A DNA stretch of 64,000 nucleotides from Ktedonobacter robiniae. Its GTDB lineage: Bacteria > Chloroflexota > Ktedonobacteria > Ktedonobacterales > Ktedonobacteraceae. Location: NCBI RefSeq assembly GCF_016587375.1, contig NZ_BNJG01000001.1, forward strand, positions 3,416,001-3,480,000. Direction: 5' to 3'. This document shows positions 27,932-37,648 of the stretch, one piece after another. The position numbers and the translations under genes were made by a program. Numbering within the stretch: the stretch's first letter is position 1; every line of letters begins with the position of its first letter. The notes under the pieces were generated by a model. That model was not told the DNA's origin and ran no database searches. It saw nothing but the letters and a program-made list of their open reading frames with translations.

Positions 27932-28428
27932 CAAGAACGGCTATCTTCTTTCATGGACATTTCTCTGCCTCGCTAGGTGCTAGAGTTAGGTTGGTGGTGA
28001 TTAACAAATTACGTGCATTATTTGAGAAGCATGGAAGCCTCATGGTTGGTGAGAATGATGAAACGTAAATTATTTCATTGTTCTTATCAGCAAGAAACCC
28101 GAAGGACAGAAACTGGATGTGTTATTGTGATATGTACAAAAGTAACGTGATTCGTATGAGAAGTACCTCTTCTTATGCTAGTTCACACTCATGTAATGGT
28201 GCTTCGGAGCACTGGCCAATTAAGAGCAAGTAATTTTTTAGTCCTACCGTTGTAGATGAAGAGCAAAGCGAAGCAAATTCATGTGTCACTGATTTGCAGC
28301 AGGAGAAAATTGAGAGTCATTCCTCACAAAAAGCTTACAACTTTTGTGTACAGTAGAAACGACCGGTCCATCTCGTTCTTAGTTCCAGGCTCTCATTGAA
28401 AAACGCTCACACAATCTGAGGTAGAACC
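27932..28428. other. Intergenic region upstream of the two-component operon
   Basis: No gene recognised. It must hold the promoter of the response regulator; I see no clear repeat or operator. Confidence 0.4.
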
Positions 28429-29124
28429 ATGAAATACAAAATTCTTGTTGTTGATGACGATAAAAAAACGGTGGATTTGATCCGACTATCCCTGAAAAAC
28501 GAACATTTCGAGACGCTAGAAGCGTATGACGGGATTGAAGCCCTGGCATTGACTCGGAGTGAGGCTCCTGACCTGATTATTCTTGATTGGATGTTACCGC
28601 ATGTTGGCGGCCTCGACCTCTGCCGGATTGTGCGCTCAGAATCCACTATTCCAGTGATTATGTTGACCGCCAAAGCCACGGAAGATGATAAACTCCTGGG
28701 ATTGAACCTGGGCGTAGATGATTACCTGACCAAACCATTCAGCCTGCGTGAGCTGGTCGCGCGTGTGCGCGTCGTGCTCCGCCGGACGTACCAGTCTGAG
28801 GAACGTCCCGCAACGCTGCATTTTCGCGATCTCGTGATCAACGTGCAGAGGCACGAGGTCTGGCTCAGCGGGAAAGCGATCCGCCTCACCCCCAAAGAGT
28901 TCAAGCTCCTTGAGACGTTTGTCCGCAACCCTGGCCGGATCTTTAGCCGTGAGGAGTTGGTGGAACGGGTCTGCGGCTCAAACTATGATGGCTTTGATCG
29001 CGCTATAGACTTTCATCTGGGAAATTTGCGCAAGAAAATCGGCACTCATTCCGAGCAGTCCTCGTACATCCAGACCGTACACGGCGTCGGCTATACATTG
29101 AGGAGAGCGAATGATGTTGCATAG
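28429..29124 (+). CDS. OmpR/PhoB-family response regulator
   Basis: A 231-residue regulator. Receiver domain: acidic pocket DDD at 9-11, phosphoacceptor D53 in ILDWMLP, Thr/Lys switch residues in MLTAK and LTKPF. C-terminal winged helix: RLTPKEFKLLETFVRNPGRI and QTVHGVGYTLRR. The sensor gene starts inside its 3' end (14-bp overlap), so both are co-translated. Downstream are an ABC exporter and an HtrA-like protease; three 11-bp direct repeats at 30610-30642 are a likely binding site. Confidence 0.95.
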   Translation: MKYKILVVDDDKKTVDLIRLSLKNEHFETLEAYDGIEALALTRSEAPDLIILDWMLPHVGGLDLCRIVRSESTIPVIMLTAKATEDDKLLGLNLGVDDYLTKPFSLRELVARVRVVLRRTYQSEERPATLHFRDLVINVQRHEVWLSGKAIRLTPKEFKLLETFVRNPGRIFSREELVERVCGSNYDGFDRAIDFHLGNLRKKIGTHSEQSSYIQTVHGVGYTLRRANDVA

Positions 29125-30583
29125 CCTGCGTTTCCGCCTCATTTTCATGTTTATGCTGGTGGTCATGGTAGCGGTGGGCACCGTCGCACTGTTTGCCAGC
29201 CAGGCGACAACTAATAACTTGCAGATCTACAATGAGGCCAAGGACGACCAGCAGCTCATCTCGACGATGCTCACTGCCTACACTCAGCATCAGAGCCAAT
29301 CAGCGTTGCAAAATCTGGCAGAACAGTTGGCGCGCAGCTCGCACCGGCGTATCGTCCTGTTCGATCATCAAAGGCTTGTCATCGCCGATTCAGAGCGCAT
29401 ACTCATTGGGCAGGCGCTTCCTCCAGGACCAGAGCTTTCTATTACCTCATACTCTTCCTCCTCTGGCACCCCTTCTCTACTCTCAGCACCGCTCTATATT
29501 CCCACGGATCTGTCGTCTCAGCCTCCCGGCCAGGGCGTCGTTACCTCGTTTCAGAGCATCGTTTCATTCACCGATAACTCACCAGAAGCAAGCTTTCTGA
29601 CATCCGTGAATCAATCGCTCTGGCTGGCCATCCTCATCGCCGGGCTCACTGCTCTGCTGCTGGCCCTGGTGTTTGCCCAGACGATTCTGAAACCGCTCCA
29701 TACGCTCAAGACGATTGCCGAACGGATGGAGCAAGGCGACCTGAGCCAGCGGGTTTCCATCACAACCAGAGGCGAAATCGGAGCGCTCGCTCATGCCTTC
29801 AATGCGATGGCTGATAGCCTGAGCCGCTCGGAGCAATTGCGCCGCAACTTAGTCAGCGATGTGGCTCACGAACTACGCAACCCTCTGATGAACATTCGAG
29901 GCTATCTGGAACTCCTCCAGGATCAGGTGCTCGAGCCAACGCCGGAGACCCTCGCCTCGCTCTATGAAGAGACCTCTCTGTTGAACCGGCTGGTAGCCGA
30001 TCTGCAGGATGTCTCCCTGGCCGAGGCTGGCCAACTGCACCTGACGCGCCAGCCAATCGAGCTTGCAGATGTCGCGAGCCAGGCGGTCCAGATCGTCCAG
30101 CCACACCTGGCAGAGAAACAGCTGACGCTGCATGTGTCTATTCCCTCCGATCTCCCCCATATCGAAGCCGACCAGGAACGGGTCGCTCAGATTTTGCGCA
30201 ATCTGTTAAGCAATGCCATCAGGCACACTCCCAGCCAGGGAGAGATCTGTCTCGCCGCCTGTCTCAGCGAAGCGGAAGTCCACATAAGCGTGCGGGATAC
30301 CGGGGTTGGTATTGCGCCTGAACACCTCCCCTACCTCTTCGAGCGTTTCTATCGCGCTGACTTCTCCCGCGCCCGCGCCACCGGTGGCACCGGGCTGGGT
30401 CTGGCTATCGTCAAGCAGGTGGTCCAGGCTCACGGCGGCCAGGTAACTGTCGAGAGTCAGGTAGGGAAGGGTACCTGTTTTACGTTTACGCTACCCGTCA
30501 CGGCCCTCGCCCCCGCGCATCAGGATCTTTTCCCCGTCGCTTTCATCTCCAAAGAGCGGTTTTCACCAGGGATCAGGTGCTGA
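29111..30583 (+). CDS. Sensor histidine kinase
   Basis: A 490-residue kinase with two membrane spans (about 8-30 and 170-192) enclosing a ~140-residue extracytoplasmic sensor domain. HAMP is at about 193-245, the H-box SDVAHELRNPL with H253, then N-box LLSNAIRHT, G1 DTGVGIAP and G2 GGTGLGLAIVKQ. It starts at ATG 29111 inside the regulator gene with GAGGAG upstream. Signal unknown; the extracytoplasmic loop is Ser/Thr/Pro-rich. With the neighbouring exporter it resembles antibiotic- or envelope-stress systems of the BceRS/CpxAR kind. Confidence 0.94.
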   Translation: MMLHSLRFRLIFMFMLVVMVAVGTVALFASQATTNNLQIYNEAKDDQQLISTMLTAYTQHQSQSALQNLAEQLARSSHRRIVLFDHQRLVIADSERILIGQALPPGPELSITSYSSSSGTPSLLSAPLYIPTDLSSQPPGQGVVTSFQSIVSFTDNSPEASFLTSVNQSLWLAILIAGLTALLLALVFAQTILKPLHTLKTIAERMEQGDLSQRVSITTRGEIGALAHAFNAMADSLSRSEQLRRNLVSDVAHELRNPLMNIRGYLELLQDQVLEPTPETLASLYEETSLLNRLVADLQDVSLAEAGQLHLTRQPIELADVASQAVQIVQPHLAEKQLTLHVSIPSDLPHIEADQERVAQILRNLLSNAIRHTPSQGEICLAACLSEAEVHISVRDTGVGIAPEHLPYLFERFYRADFSRARATGGTGLGLAIVKQVVQAHGGQVTVESQVGKGTCFTFTLPVTALAPAHQDLFPVAFISKERFSPGIRC

Positions 30584-30603
30584 TGGCTCACCGCACCTGA
30601 TCC
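30570..30603 (+). terminator. 11-bp hairpin at the kinase 3' end
   Basis: GGATCAGGTGC (30570-30580) pairs perfectly with GCACCTGATCC (30593-30603) across the stop codon. No T-run follows, so it may be a partial terminator or RNA-stability element separating the kinase from the exporter genes. Confidence 0.45.
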
Positions 30604-30609
30604 TTACCA

Positions 30610-30642
30610 TTTCCTCGCACTTTCCTCGCACTTTCCTCACTT
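30610..30642 (+). promoter_or_regulatory. Three 11-bp direct repeats (predicted OmpR-type operator)
   Basis: TTTCCTCGCAC at 30610 and 30621, then TTTCCTCACTT at 30632. An 11-bp period is one helix turn and the usual spacing of PhoB/OmpR-family boxes. A -10-like TATCCTATG follows at 30651. The exporter permease starts at 30741. Confidence 0.55.
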
Positions 30643-30740
30643 CGATCACCTATCCTATGTATGGCAGAGAGAAGCCGTTTCTTCTCTTTCATGATTTTCT
30701 TCATGAATAGCCAGTGTAAGATAAGAAAAGGAGTTTTTTC

Positions 30741-32117
30741 ATGAAACTCGTCATACGGAGCATCAGGAACGTGCTTCGCAACCCGCTCAGGATGATTCTC
30801 GTGGTCATACTCCTGGGGACGAGCCTGATGTTTGTCGCAGCAATGGTGACCCTGAGCGCAAACTCGCAACAGGAACTCGCCACAATGCATAAGAAGGTAG
30901 GGACGGGTATTACGGTAAATTACGCGTCCAACGATGCCAGAAACGCGCAGCAAAGCGGCGGGCCAGTCATAAGCGGTCCATCCACAGGGAATGGGAACGG
31001 GCCTTCCTTGGCCGGGAATGGTCCCACACCCATTCCAAATAGCGCAGTCGCGAAGATCAGGAAGACCCAGGGGGTCGCGAATGTGCAGGAGAGCCTGGCA
31101 CGTCCAGACATGGAAAGGGCTCTCAAAGGCAGTGCGATCACCACGCCGGATGGGCAGCAAGGGAGCGTCCCTGTGATGATCAATGGTATTCCCACTGACT
31201 CCACCCATTTTACTCTGGTAGGAGGCGATACGCCCACGCTCGTTTCCGGACGCGGCTTCCGAGCCAGCGATGCCAACGCCAATGTGGCATTGATGGATAA
31301 GGATGTGGCGAAGGCCAATAACCTGCACGTTGGCGCAACCTTCAAATTACACGGGACCACCTTCACGCTCATCGGGCTCTATACCACGACAAATCAATTC
31401 TCGGGCAGTAGCGTGATCCTGCCGATGGCGACCATGCAGAGGGTGTTTGGCATCAATGGCGTGGATAACGTGACGCTCAACGCGGCCAGTTACGAGCAGG
31501 TTGAGGCCGTCGCGGCCAGGCTGCGCAGTTCACTGGGGAAGGCGTTCGATGTTGTCCCTCAGGATGCCCCGTACAGCAACGTGTTTCAGGCGCTCCAGGT
31601 GGCGCAAAACAGCATCCAGGTCGCCCTGTTCGTCTCGTTTCTCATCGCGGCAGCTGTCATCGTTTTCGCGGTCCTGATGCTGGTGCGCGAGCGCACGGCG
31701 GAGATCGCCATCCTCAAGACCATCGGCGCCTCCCACTTGCAGGTCCTCAGACAGTTCTGGACGGAAATCGCGGCATTGAGCGCCACGGCAGCAGCGCTGG
31801 CCGTTCTCCTGCTCGTAACCGTGGGACCTTTGATCTCCCAGAAGTTCGATATTGATGCGTCCGCGCTAGCAAATGCCAGTGCTCCTGGTCCGAACCAATC
31901 CTCTGGTCCTGGTTTGATCATCAATGGCGTGACGTCAAGCTCAACAGCGTCAAATCATCTGAGCGATGTGCACCTGGCAGCAGCCACACTGAATGCCCAG
32001 ACGCTGCTGATTATCGTGGGAGTAGGCATCGGGCTGGCACTCCTCACGAGCCTGATCCCCACTTGGTTCGTCTCCCATATCAAGCCCGCCGAGGTCTTGA
32101 GAAAAGCCAGTCATTAA
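30741..32117 (+). CDS. ABC transporter permease, FtsX/MacB type
   Basis: A 458-residue permease with one N-terminal membrane span (about 14-36), a ~240-residue extracytoplasmic MacB-like core domain rich in Gly/Asn/Pro at its start, and three C-terminal spans forming the FtsX domain (about 295-318, 345-370, 425-450) with the coupling motif RERTAEIAILKTIGASHLQV. This four-span topology is that of MacB/LolC-type mechanotransmission exporters. Its ATPase is encoded 28 bp downstream. Probable role is export of a peptide, lipid or toxic compound, or regulation of an envelope enzyme. Confidence 0.92.
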   Translation: MKLVIRSIRNVLRNPLRMILVVILLGTSLMFVAAMVTLSANSQQELATMHKKVGTGITVNYASNDARNAQQSGGPVISGPSTGNGNGPSLAGNGPTPIPNSAVAKIRKTQGVANVQESLARPDMERALKGSAITTPDGQQGSVPVMINGIPTDSTHFTLVGGDTPTLVSGRGFRASDANANVALMDKDVAKANNLHVGATFKLHGTTFTLIGLYTTTNQFSGSSVILPMATMQRVFGINGVDNVTLNAASYEQVEAVAARLRSSLGKAFDVVPQDAPYSNVFQALQVAQNSIQVALFVSFLIAAAVIVFAVLMLVRERTAEIAILKTIGASHLQVLRQFWTEIAALSATAAALAVLLLVTVGPLISQKFDIDASALANASAPGPNQSSGPGLIINGVTSSSTASNHLSDVHLAAATLNAQTLLIIVGVGIGLALLTSLIPTWFVSHIKPAEVLRKASH

Positions 32118-32145
32118 ACGATTTGAAGAGAGGAGATCATTGCTT

Positions 32146-32997
32146 ATGGATGCAGAATTCTTTTCTGTGGAACACACACACGCGCAACTGGACCTGGCAC
32201 TGCCTGCGGAACAACAGCCAGAGCAACCAGAGCAACCAGGCCCAACCCTGCCAACGGTGACCGTTGTTGCCGAAGGATTGAGCAAATCCTTTCGGTTCGC
32301 AGGTGAGGTGATTCAAGCGGTTGATGAGGTCAGCTTTGCCTTTACCGAGGGACAATTTATCGCGATTCTGGGACCCAGCGGGTGTGGAAAATCCACGCTC
32401 CTCTATCTGTTGGGCGGACTGGATAAGCCCACCTCGGGGGAACTGTTGATTGACGGAGTAGATGTCAAAAAGCTCTCAGGTGGACAGGAGCACCGCTTCA
32501 GAAGGCAAAAGCTCGGCTTCGTGTTTCAATCCTTCCACCTCATCCCCGGCCTAACCGCGCTCGAAAACGTGATGCTGCCCATGGAACTCAAGGGAGGCAT
32601 GACGAACGCCGATCTGCACGAACGCGCACATACCTTGCTCAGACGAGTCGGCCTCGATGAGAATCGGCACACGCATAAACCAGGCAAGTTATCCGGTGGA
32701 CAACAGCAGCGCGTGGCTATCGCCCGCGCGCTGGCCAACAATCCCAGGGTGATCCTGGCCGACGAACCAACCGGCAATGTGGACTCGCGCAACGGCAAAC
32801 TGATTATTCAGTTATTGAAGCAGCTTGCTGAACAAGGGAGGACGGTAATCGTGGTGACGCATGACCGCAGTATTGCGGAAGTCGCGGATGTGCGTATGGA
32901 AATGGAGGATGGACAGATCAAAACGATGGAGAACTACGTGCGGCCAGTCAACAGCAGATCATTACCACAGAAGAAGAAGAAAGGTCACAAGCGATAA
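32146..32997 (+). CDS. ABC transporter ATP-binding protein, LolD/MacB type
   Basis: A 283-residue ATPase. I prefer ATG 32146 (GAGGAG ten bases upstream) over TTG 32140. After a Gln/Pro-rich leader of about 40 residues come Walker [10 protein letters not shown], the Q-loop [11 protein letters not shown], signature LSGGQQQR, Walker [10 protein letters not shown] and the switch His in VVTHD. It partners the permease encoded just upstream. A basic KKKKGHKR tail ends the protein. Confidence 0.95.
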   Translation: MDAEFFSVEHTHAQLDLALPAEQQPEQPEQPGPTLPTVTVVAEGLSKSFRFAGEVIQAVDEVSFAFTEGQFIAILGPSGCGKSTLLYLLGGLDKPTSGELLIDGVDVKKLSGGQEHRFRRQKLGFVFQSFHLIPGLTALENVMLPMELKGGMTNADLHERAHTLLRRVGLDENRHTHKPGKLSGGQQQRVAIARALANNPRVILADEPTGNVDSRNGKLIIQLLKQLAEQGRTVIVVTHDRSIAEVADVRMEMEDGQIKTMENYVRPVNSRSLPQKKKKGHKR

Positions 32998-33020
32998 AGC
33001 ACTGAGTGGCTTCTGCTGTA

Positions 33021-33062
33021 TCCCGCCCTCCACCAAATCCTATTGGTCGCCGGAGGGCGGGA
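33021..33062 (+). terminator. Hairpin after the ABC operon
   Basis: TCCCGCCCTCC (33021-33031) pairs with GGAGGGCGGGA (33052-33062), 11 bp, about 20 bp past the stop. No T-run; likely a weak terminator or 3' stabiliser. Confidence 0.5.
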
Positions 33063-33319
33063 GGAAGAGGCGAAAAAGGGAACCTCACCCCTTCTGGAAA
33101 GGAACCGTTTGAGCGTCTCTCTCGCTCTATTGTGCCATCAGGCCTTTGTATGTGACGCAACCGCAGGCGGCCAGTCAGCGGGAAGAAGGCTGGTGTATCG
33201 AGAAGAGAGCCATACGGATAGCGCCGGGAGGTGCGCACATATCACATATAGTTCCCGACGAGAGACGTAAAAAACTGAAGGATACGAAAAAAGGGTCATC
33301 ATAAGGAGAAGAAGAACGT
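33063..33319. other. Intergenic region before the HtrA-like gene
   Basis: No gene supported. It ends with the ribosome site AAGGAGAAG before ATG 33320. Confidence 0.4.
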
Positions 33320-34723
33320 ATGCAACCTATAGATGAGCATCTGTTGCGGCCAACTATCAATGAACGAACCAATCATGAGCAATCCGCCCAGGAAACACCG
33401 GAAGACTGGGAGAGCAGGTCGTTTGAGGCACAACCAGGGCCGACCCATCGCCCTCCAGGTGCGAACACCTTCGGACATGCTTCTCCACCCGCCACGCCTG
33501 CTGGGCTGCCCTCCTCGGCCCCCACCGAGCCAGCGGCTCAGCCAGGCATGCTGGGTACACAGCCTGGGATGCTTGCCAACCAGCCAGTCCAACCCCGGCG
33601 CTCAGGACTGCGCACCAGCGCGTTGATCGCCCTGACGTCCTTGCTGGCCCTGGTCTTCGCGGTTGGACTCTTCGCAGGCTGGCAGTTCGGGCACACCGGC
33701 GGCACTGCGCTCTCGCCCTCAAGCACGAGCACGCTCCAGCCTGGCGCGAGCTCCAACGTAACCGTGCCAGCACTGACCGGCAACAACGCGGATGCCGTGC
33801 GCGAAGCGGTCATCAGCAAAGTACAGCCAGGAGTTGTGCAGGTTCACGTGAGCAGTCCGGGCCAGCAGGTGTTGGGTTCGGGCGTGATTATCGATGGACG
33901 CGGATATATCGTCACCAATAACCATGTGGTTGCAGGGGCAAGCACCGTCCAGGTGACGCTCGCAAATGGTACCATGCTGCCCGCGACCGTGGTGGGGACC
34001 GATCCGGCGGATGACCTGGCCGTGATTAAAATCACCCCCCCTGTCTCTGGCCTGACGACGATGCATCTGGGTGATTCGTCCAAATTGCGTGTTGGGCAAA
34101 GCGTTCTGGCCATTGGAAGCCCACTGGGCAACGCAGAGACGGTGACGAGCGGCATTGTGAGCGCACTCAATCGCAACGTTTCTGAGGGTCAGAAAGGACC
34201 AATTCTGCCCGATGCCATTCAGACGGACGCGCCTATCAACCCCGGCAATAGCGGCGGCGCACTGCTCGATATGCAGGGCAACCTGATCGGGATACCCACG
34301 CTGAACGCGATCGATACCGAGTTTAACACCCCCGCAAATGGTTTGGGTTTCGCCATTCCGGTGAATCGCATCAACTTTATCGCCCAACAGATGATCGCCG
34401 ATGGCCATGTCACCCATACTGGCCGTTCTATCCTGGGGGTGATAGTCACCAATGTGGATCAACAGGTAGCGGCGAAGAATCACCTCAGCGTTACTTCTGG
34501 GGTCATGGTTGTAAACGTCACCTCTTCTGGACCAGCTGCTTCAGCTGGCATGAAAACAGGCGATGTGATTGTGCAACTGGGCAACAGAAGCGTCAAGAGC
34601 GCCAGTGATCTGAGCACGGCCCTGCTCCAACACAAGCCAGGCGATGTAGTCGCAGTGAAAATCTATCGCGGTACCCAACAGGTAACGCTCAATATCCCTC
34701 TGGGTGAACTGCCAGTTGGCTAG
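33320..34723 (+). CDS. HtrA/DegP-like membrane-anchored serine protease with PDZ domain
   Basis: A 467-residue protein: a ~95-residue Pro-rich cytoplasmic tail, one membrane span (about 98-120), a Ser/Thr linker, a trypsin-like domain with His202 (TNNHVV), Asp231 or Asp232 (DPADDLAVIKI) and Ser311 (NPGNSGGALL), then one PDZ domain (about 375-460; SGPAASAGMKTGDVIVQLG). The layout matches the HtrA-type proteases of Gram-positives and Chloroflexi, which degrade misfolded envelope proteins. It follows a two-component system and an ABC exporter on the same strand, an arrangement common in cell-envelope stress loci. Its own 5' gap suggests a separate promoter. Confidence 0.94.
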   Translation: MQPIDEHLLRPTINERTNHEQSAQETPEDWESRSFEAQPGPTHRPPGANTFGHASPPATPAGLPSSAPTEPAAQPGMLGTQPGMLANQPVQPRRSGLRTSALIALTSLLALVFAVGLFAGWQFGHTGGTALSPSSTSTLQPGASSNVTVPALTGNNADAVREAVISKVQPGVVQVHVSSPGQQVLGSGVIIDGRGYIVTNNHVVAGASTVQVTLANGTMLPATVVGTDPADDLAVIKITPPVSGLTTMHLGDSSKLRVGQSVLAIGSPLGNAETVTSGIVSALNRNVSEGQKGPILPDAIQTDAPINPGNSGGALLDMQGNLIGIPTLNAIDTEFNTPANGLGFAIPVNRINFIAQQMIADGHVTHTGRSILGVIVTNVDQQVAAKNHLSVTSGVMVVNVTSSGPAASAGMKTGDVIVQLGNRSVKSASDLSTALLQHKPGDVVAVKIYRGTQQVTLNIPLGELPVG

Positions 34724-34971
34724 AGCGCTAATTCTGAACGAAACGAGCCGAAAGTGCGACATGATACACATTGGTACGCGTTATCGTCAACAGAAAATGG
34801 AAAGGGAAGGGAAACTGCTCATGCCTCTTCCACTCTTCAGCGCTAGTCCCTCTCTCTCATGAAGAGATGTGGACCCCGGCCTTCACCGAACTCGGTCAAC
34901 AGATCAAGCGTTCTTTCATACGAAGTGGGGTGAAACTCAATCTGCCTTCGAGGTCCCGGTGCATAAATGGC
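34724..34971. other. Intergenic region with the border of HTH repeat copy 2
   Basis: From about 34920 the sequence (GAAGTGGGGTGAAACTCAAT onwards) matches the segment at 26438. Before that I see nothing. Confidence 0.5.
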
Positions 34972-35397
34972 TTAGCTTATTCTCTTCTGAGCAGCATTGA
35001 TCACGCGTCGAACCGTCTCATGCGAAACACCATAATCACTAGCAACCTTGCGCAGTGGTTCTTGGTTCTCAACAACACGGCGTATTACGTTCGACCATTC
35101 GGAACCAGGGATTTTCCATGATGGCGCGTCTGGTCCTGGGCGTCGTTGCGATACAGGAATGCCTGTTGGAGTATCAATGGTCTGTTCAAATGGGGCATAA
35201 TCTGCACTCGATTTCGGCGTAGAGACGAGAATATCATTGTGACCAGAAAATACCTTCTCGATGGGGATCAAGCTCAGGTGCGACCGGTGGTTCGTCGTCC
35301 TTCCTCCCTTTGCTCCCATTTCCCCGTCTGCTGGAGACCTAACGCGAGGACGGGGAAGACGCTGGGTCGCGCATGCTGTGGATGAGCCGTTGAGCAA
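34972..35397 (-). pseudogene. HTH-containing repeat-family protein (copy 2, shortened)
   Basis: A 141-codon frame. From about residue 36 it matches the C-terminal 115 residues of the protein at 26490 with roughly 75 percent identity (NHRSHLSLIPIEKVFSGHND, GVSHETVRRVINA). The N-terminal region differs, apart from a short RVRSPADGEMGA stretch that copy 1 keeps in another frame. No ribosome site at ATG 35397. Both copies share their 3' flank, so the repeat unit covers coding and non-coding DNA. Probably a degraded copy of a mobile unit. Confidence 0.4.
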
Positions 35398-35834
35398 GCA
35401 GGAAGCCTACCCGCATCATCTGGTCCCACTCGTCGACCTTATTGAGGTCAGTGTAGCTAGCTAAAGAATGTTGCCAAACCGCCGAGAGAAGATGGCATGA
35501 GCACGATTTTTCCACCTCCTGCCGACTACCGTGAAGGACGACGGTTGCGTGTACACTGCCGCACGTTGTGGCATCCCCTTCAACACGCTATGTTGCATCG
35601 CTAACATTGACCTCATGATTCCTGGGACTCGTGAGCAATACCTCAGACAGCAGCGCAAGCAAGCATCAGCGCTCTATCTCGCTGAATGCAATTCACGTTG
35701 GACCAATTACACCGATGCCATCATGACAGTCCTGGGAGCCAGCAGGAGAGTCGCCACGATCCAGAATATGCGAACCGTGATTGATGTGTTCCTTCGGCTT
35801 CAGGCGTGCAGACGTTCTCGAAATGGCAACAAAG
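35398..35834. other. Region without a supported gene
   Basis: Plus-strand frame 35531-35854 lacks a ribosome site. A short piece at 35440-35470 (GTAGCTAGCTAAAGAAT) resembles 41118-41150. From about 35497 a plus-strand frame reads MSTIFPPPADYREGRRLR, which could be the first codons of a lost IS transposase, but it stops soon after. Confidence 0.3.
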
Positions 35835-36613
35835 CTATGCCGACTTGGCACTGACCGTGAGCATCGTCTTGATCGGATGAATCTGCTTTCTATGAGGTGT
35901 GGAGCATGCTTGCAGAAAGGTCGTAAAGAGATGTTTCCACGCAGGCTCATCCTGCCAGATCTCTTCAGGATGACACTGGATCGCAACCAGAAAGTGATGA
36001 TCAGGCACTTCCAACAGTTCCGCCACACCGTCTTGAGTATATCCACTAAGAATGACGCCCGAGCCTGGGCGCTTTACCGCCTGATGGTGCAGGCTATTGA
36101 CGCCCAGATCGTATTTTCCCAGGAGAGAGCCCATGCGGCTCTCTTCCAGCACCTTCACCCGGTGGACCACTTGGTTGCGCGGCAATTCCCAGTTGGCGTG
36201 CTTCAAACTCTCTGGGTACTGCGCCTCCAGATCCTGATAGAGGGTCCCGCCTAGACCCACATTTAATATCTGCATCCCACGACAAATGCCCAGCGTTGGG
36301 AGATTGTCTCTGACAACCCAGCGCACCAATTCCAGTTCCAATGCATCAAGTAGTGGATTGGTTTTCCCCAGCATGGGATGAGGTTCCTCGTGGTAATAGT
36401 AGGGATGCACGTCTGTGCCCCCGAGAGCAGCAGGCCATCTAAGCGAGGGAGGAGGGTCTGCAGTCTAGCAAGATCATCGATGATTGGTATGAGAAGAGGG
36501 ATACCACCTGCTGCTTCCACTGCTCGTATATATGCGATGTTATTATAGAAAATGGGTCGATCCGATTCGGCCCCTACTCCTGAGCGGCAAGGGATACCGA
36601 TTACTGGATACAT
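35835..36613 (-). pseudogene. Class I glutamine amidotransferase, PuuD-like, frameshifted in a G-run
   Basis: The first frame (ATG 36613) gives YPVIGIPCRSG and RLDGLLLSG. The frame then shifts at a run of five G on the minus strand near 36418-36422, and the second frame continues TDVHPYYYHEEPHP to the catalytic elbow LGICRGMQILNV, and the His-Glu pair in AIQCHPEEI. Adding one G restores LLLSGGTDVHPYYY, as in gamma-glutamyl-GABA hydrolases. All catalytic residues are kept. The break may be recent, a sequencing error, or phase-variable through the homopolymer. No puu pathway genes are adjacent. Confidence 0.82.
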
Positions 36614-37648
36614 AAGTAGTTACTCCTGAGCATTCTCTCTGCTGAAGAAGAAAAAAGCGAAACACAAAACGGTCTATTTGGGGCGCTGCACTCCTGGGTA
36701 GCTGTTCCTGCTTCATTGAGCGAAGACAAGCTTCTTACAACCTGCTCTGTTGCTCTGTCACCGCCAGCTCATGATGGAAACTGCATACTCGTCAAGGGAC
36801 GTGCTGGTGTTAACGTGGTGAATGCACATCAACACGATCTTTGCGTTGTCTTTGCCACGGCATGAGAAGGATCGCCCATGCATGTGATGTGTGAAGCGTC
36901 ATCATTCCCAAGCCGTTGGTAACGAAACGCATCTTCTTCCATTCCAAAGCATCAAACGGATTTCCATCCCCGCCGGGATGTTACTGCATCTCGCCAGAGA
37001 GGCATGTGGCAACGACCATATTGGTGTTGTCGTGCCACGCTGCTCGACGTGTTCACTACACAGCAGTAAACAGCATACCAGGGATATAGCCAAGATCCAA
37101 CCATGCGTCCAATCATGGCGCGTCTTCGAGGCCATAACTCCAGAAGCATAGGGAATCAATAGAGGGAGTACAATCACTGCCAAGAGTTCGACGACATTGG
37201 TAAGCAATACCAAATTCATCATAGTAATCTTGAAATGCCTCTTTCACTGATGAGGGGATTCTTTCTCTCTCCACATGCAACACAACAACCGTTTCAACGC
37301 ATGTCTGTTCACGTGCCTTGAAGGCACGAACACTTCCACCCGAGAAACGCTTCCTCTCCCCAGCTGCCATGGCCTCTCTAGAAGCATTCTCAAGCTATTT
37401 CTATTATCGGCGGATGCGCATCAAAGAGGTGTATAGACCCCAAGCGAACGCATAAAAATACGCTCAAGAATCCGCATATGATTCGCAGCACGGCGAGAAT
37501 AATACGCATAGAGTGAGAGATATACTTGATGATTTTGACGCATAAAAGGATGAACCCCCAAAATAATCCTTTCTCTCTGTGACTATGATGCTCATGCTGC
37601 CATTGCTCGTTCCATTTGCTCAACGCAATAATTTTGCGACACAACCAG
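36614..37648. other. One-kilobase region without a firmly supported gene
   Basis: A minus-strand frame at 36902-37222 begins MMNLVLLTNVVELLAVIVLP and has two hydrophobic spans, so a small membrane protein is possible, but the ribosome site is weak and the C-terminal half reads like noise. Other frames look like shadows. I see no RNA gene. Confidence 0.3.

Noticed and set aside
36902..37222. Possible holin-like membrane protein
   Set aside because: Only the first 60 residues look membrane-like and the ribosome site is weak; mentioned under the intergenic entry only.
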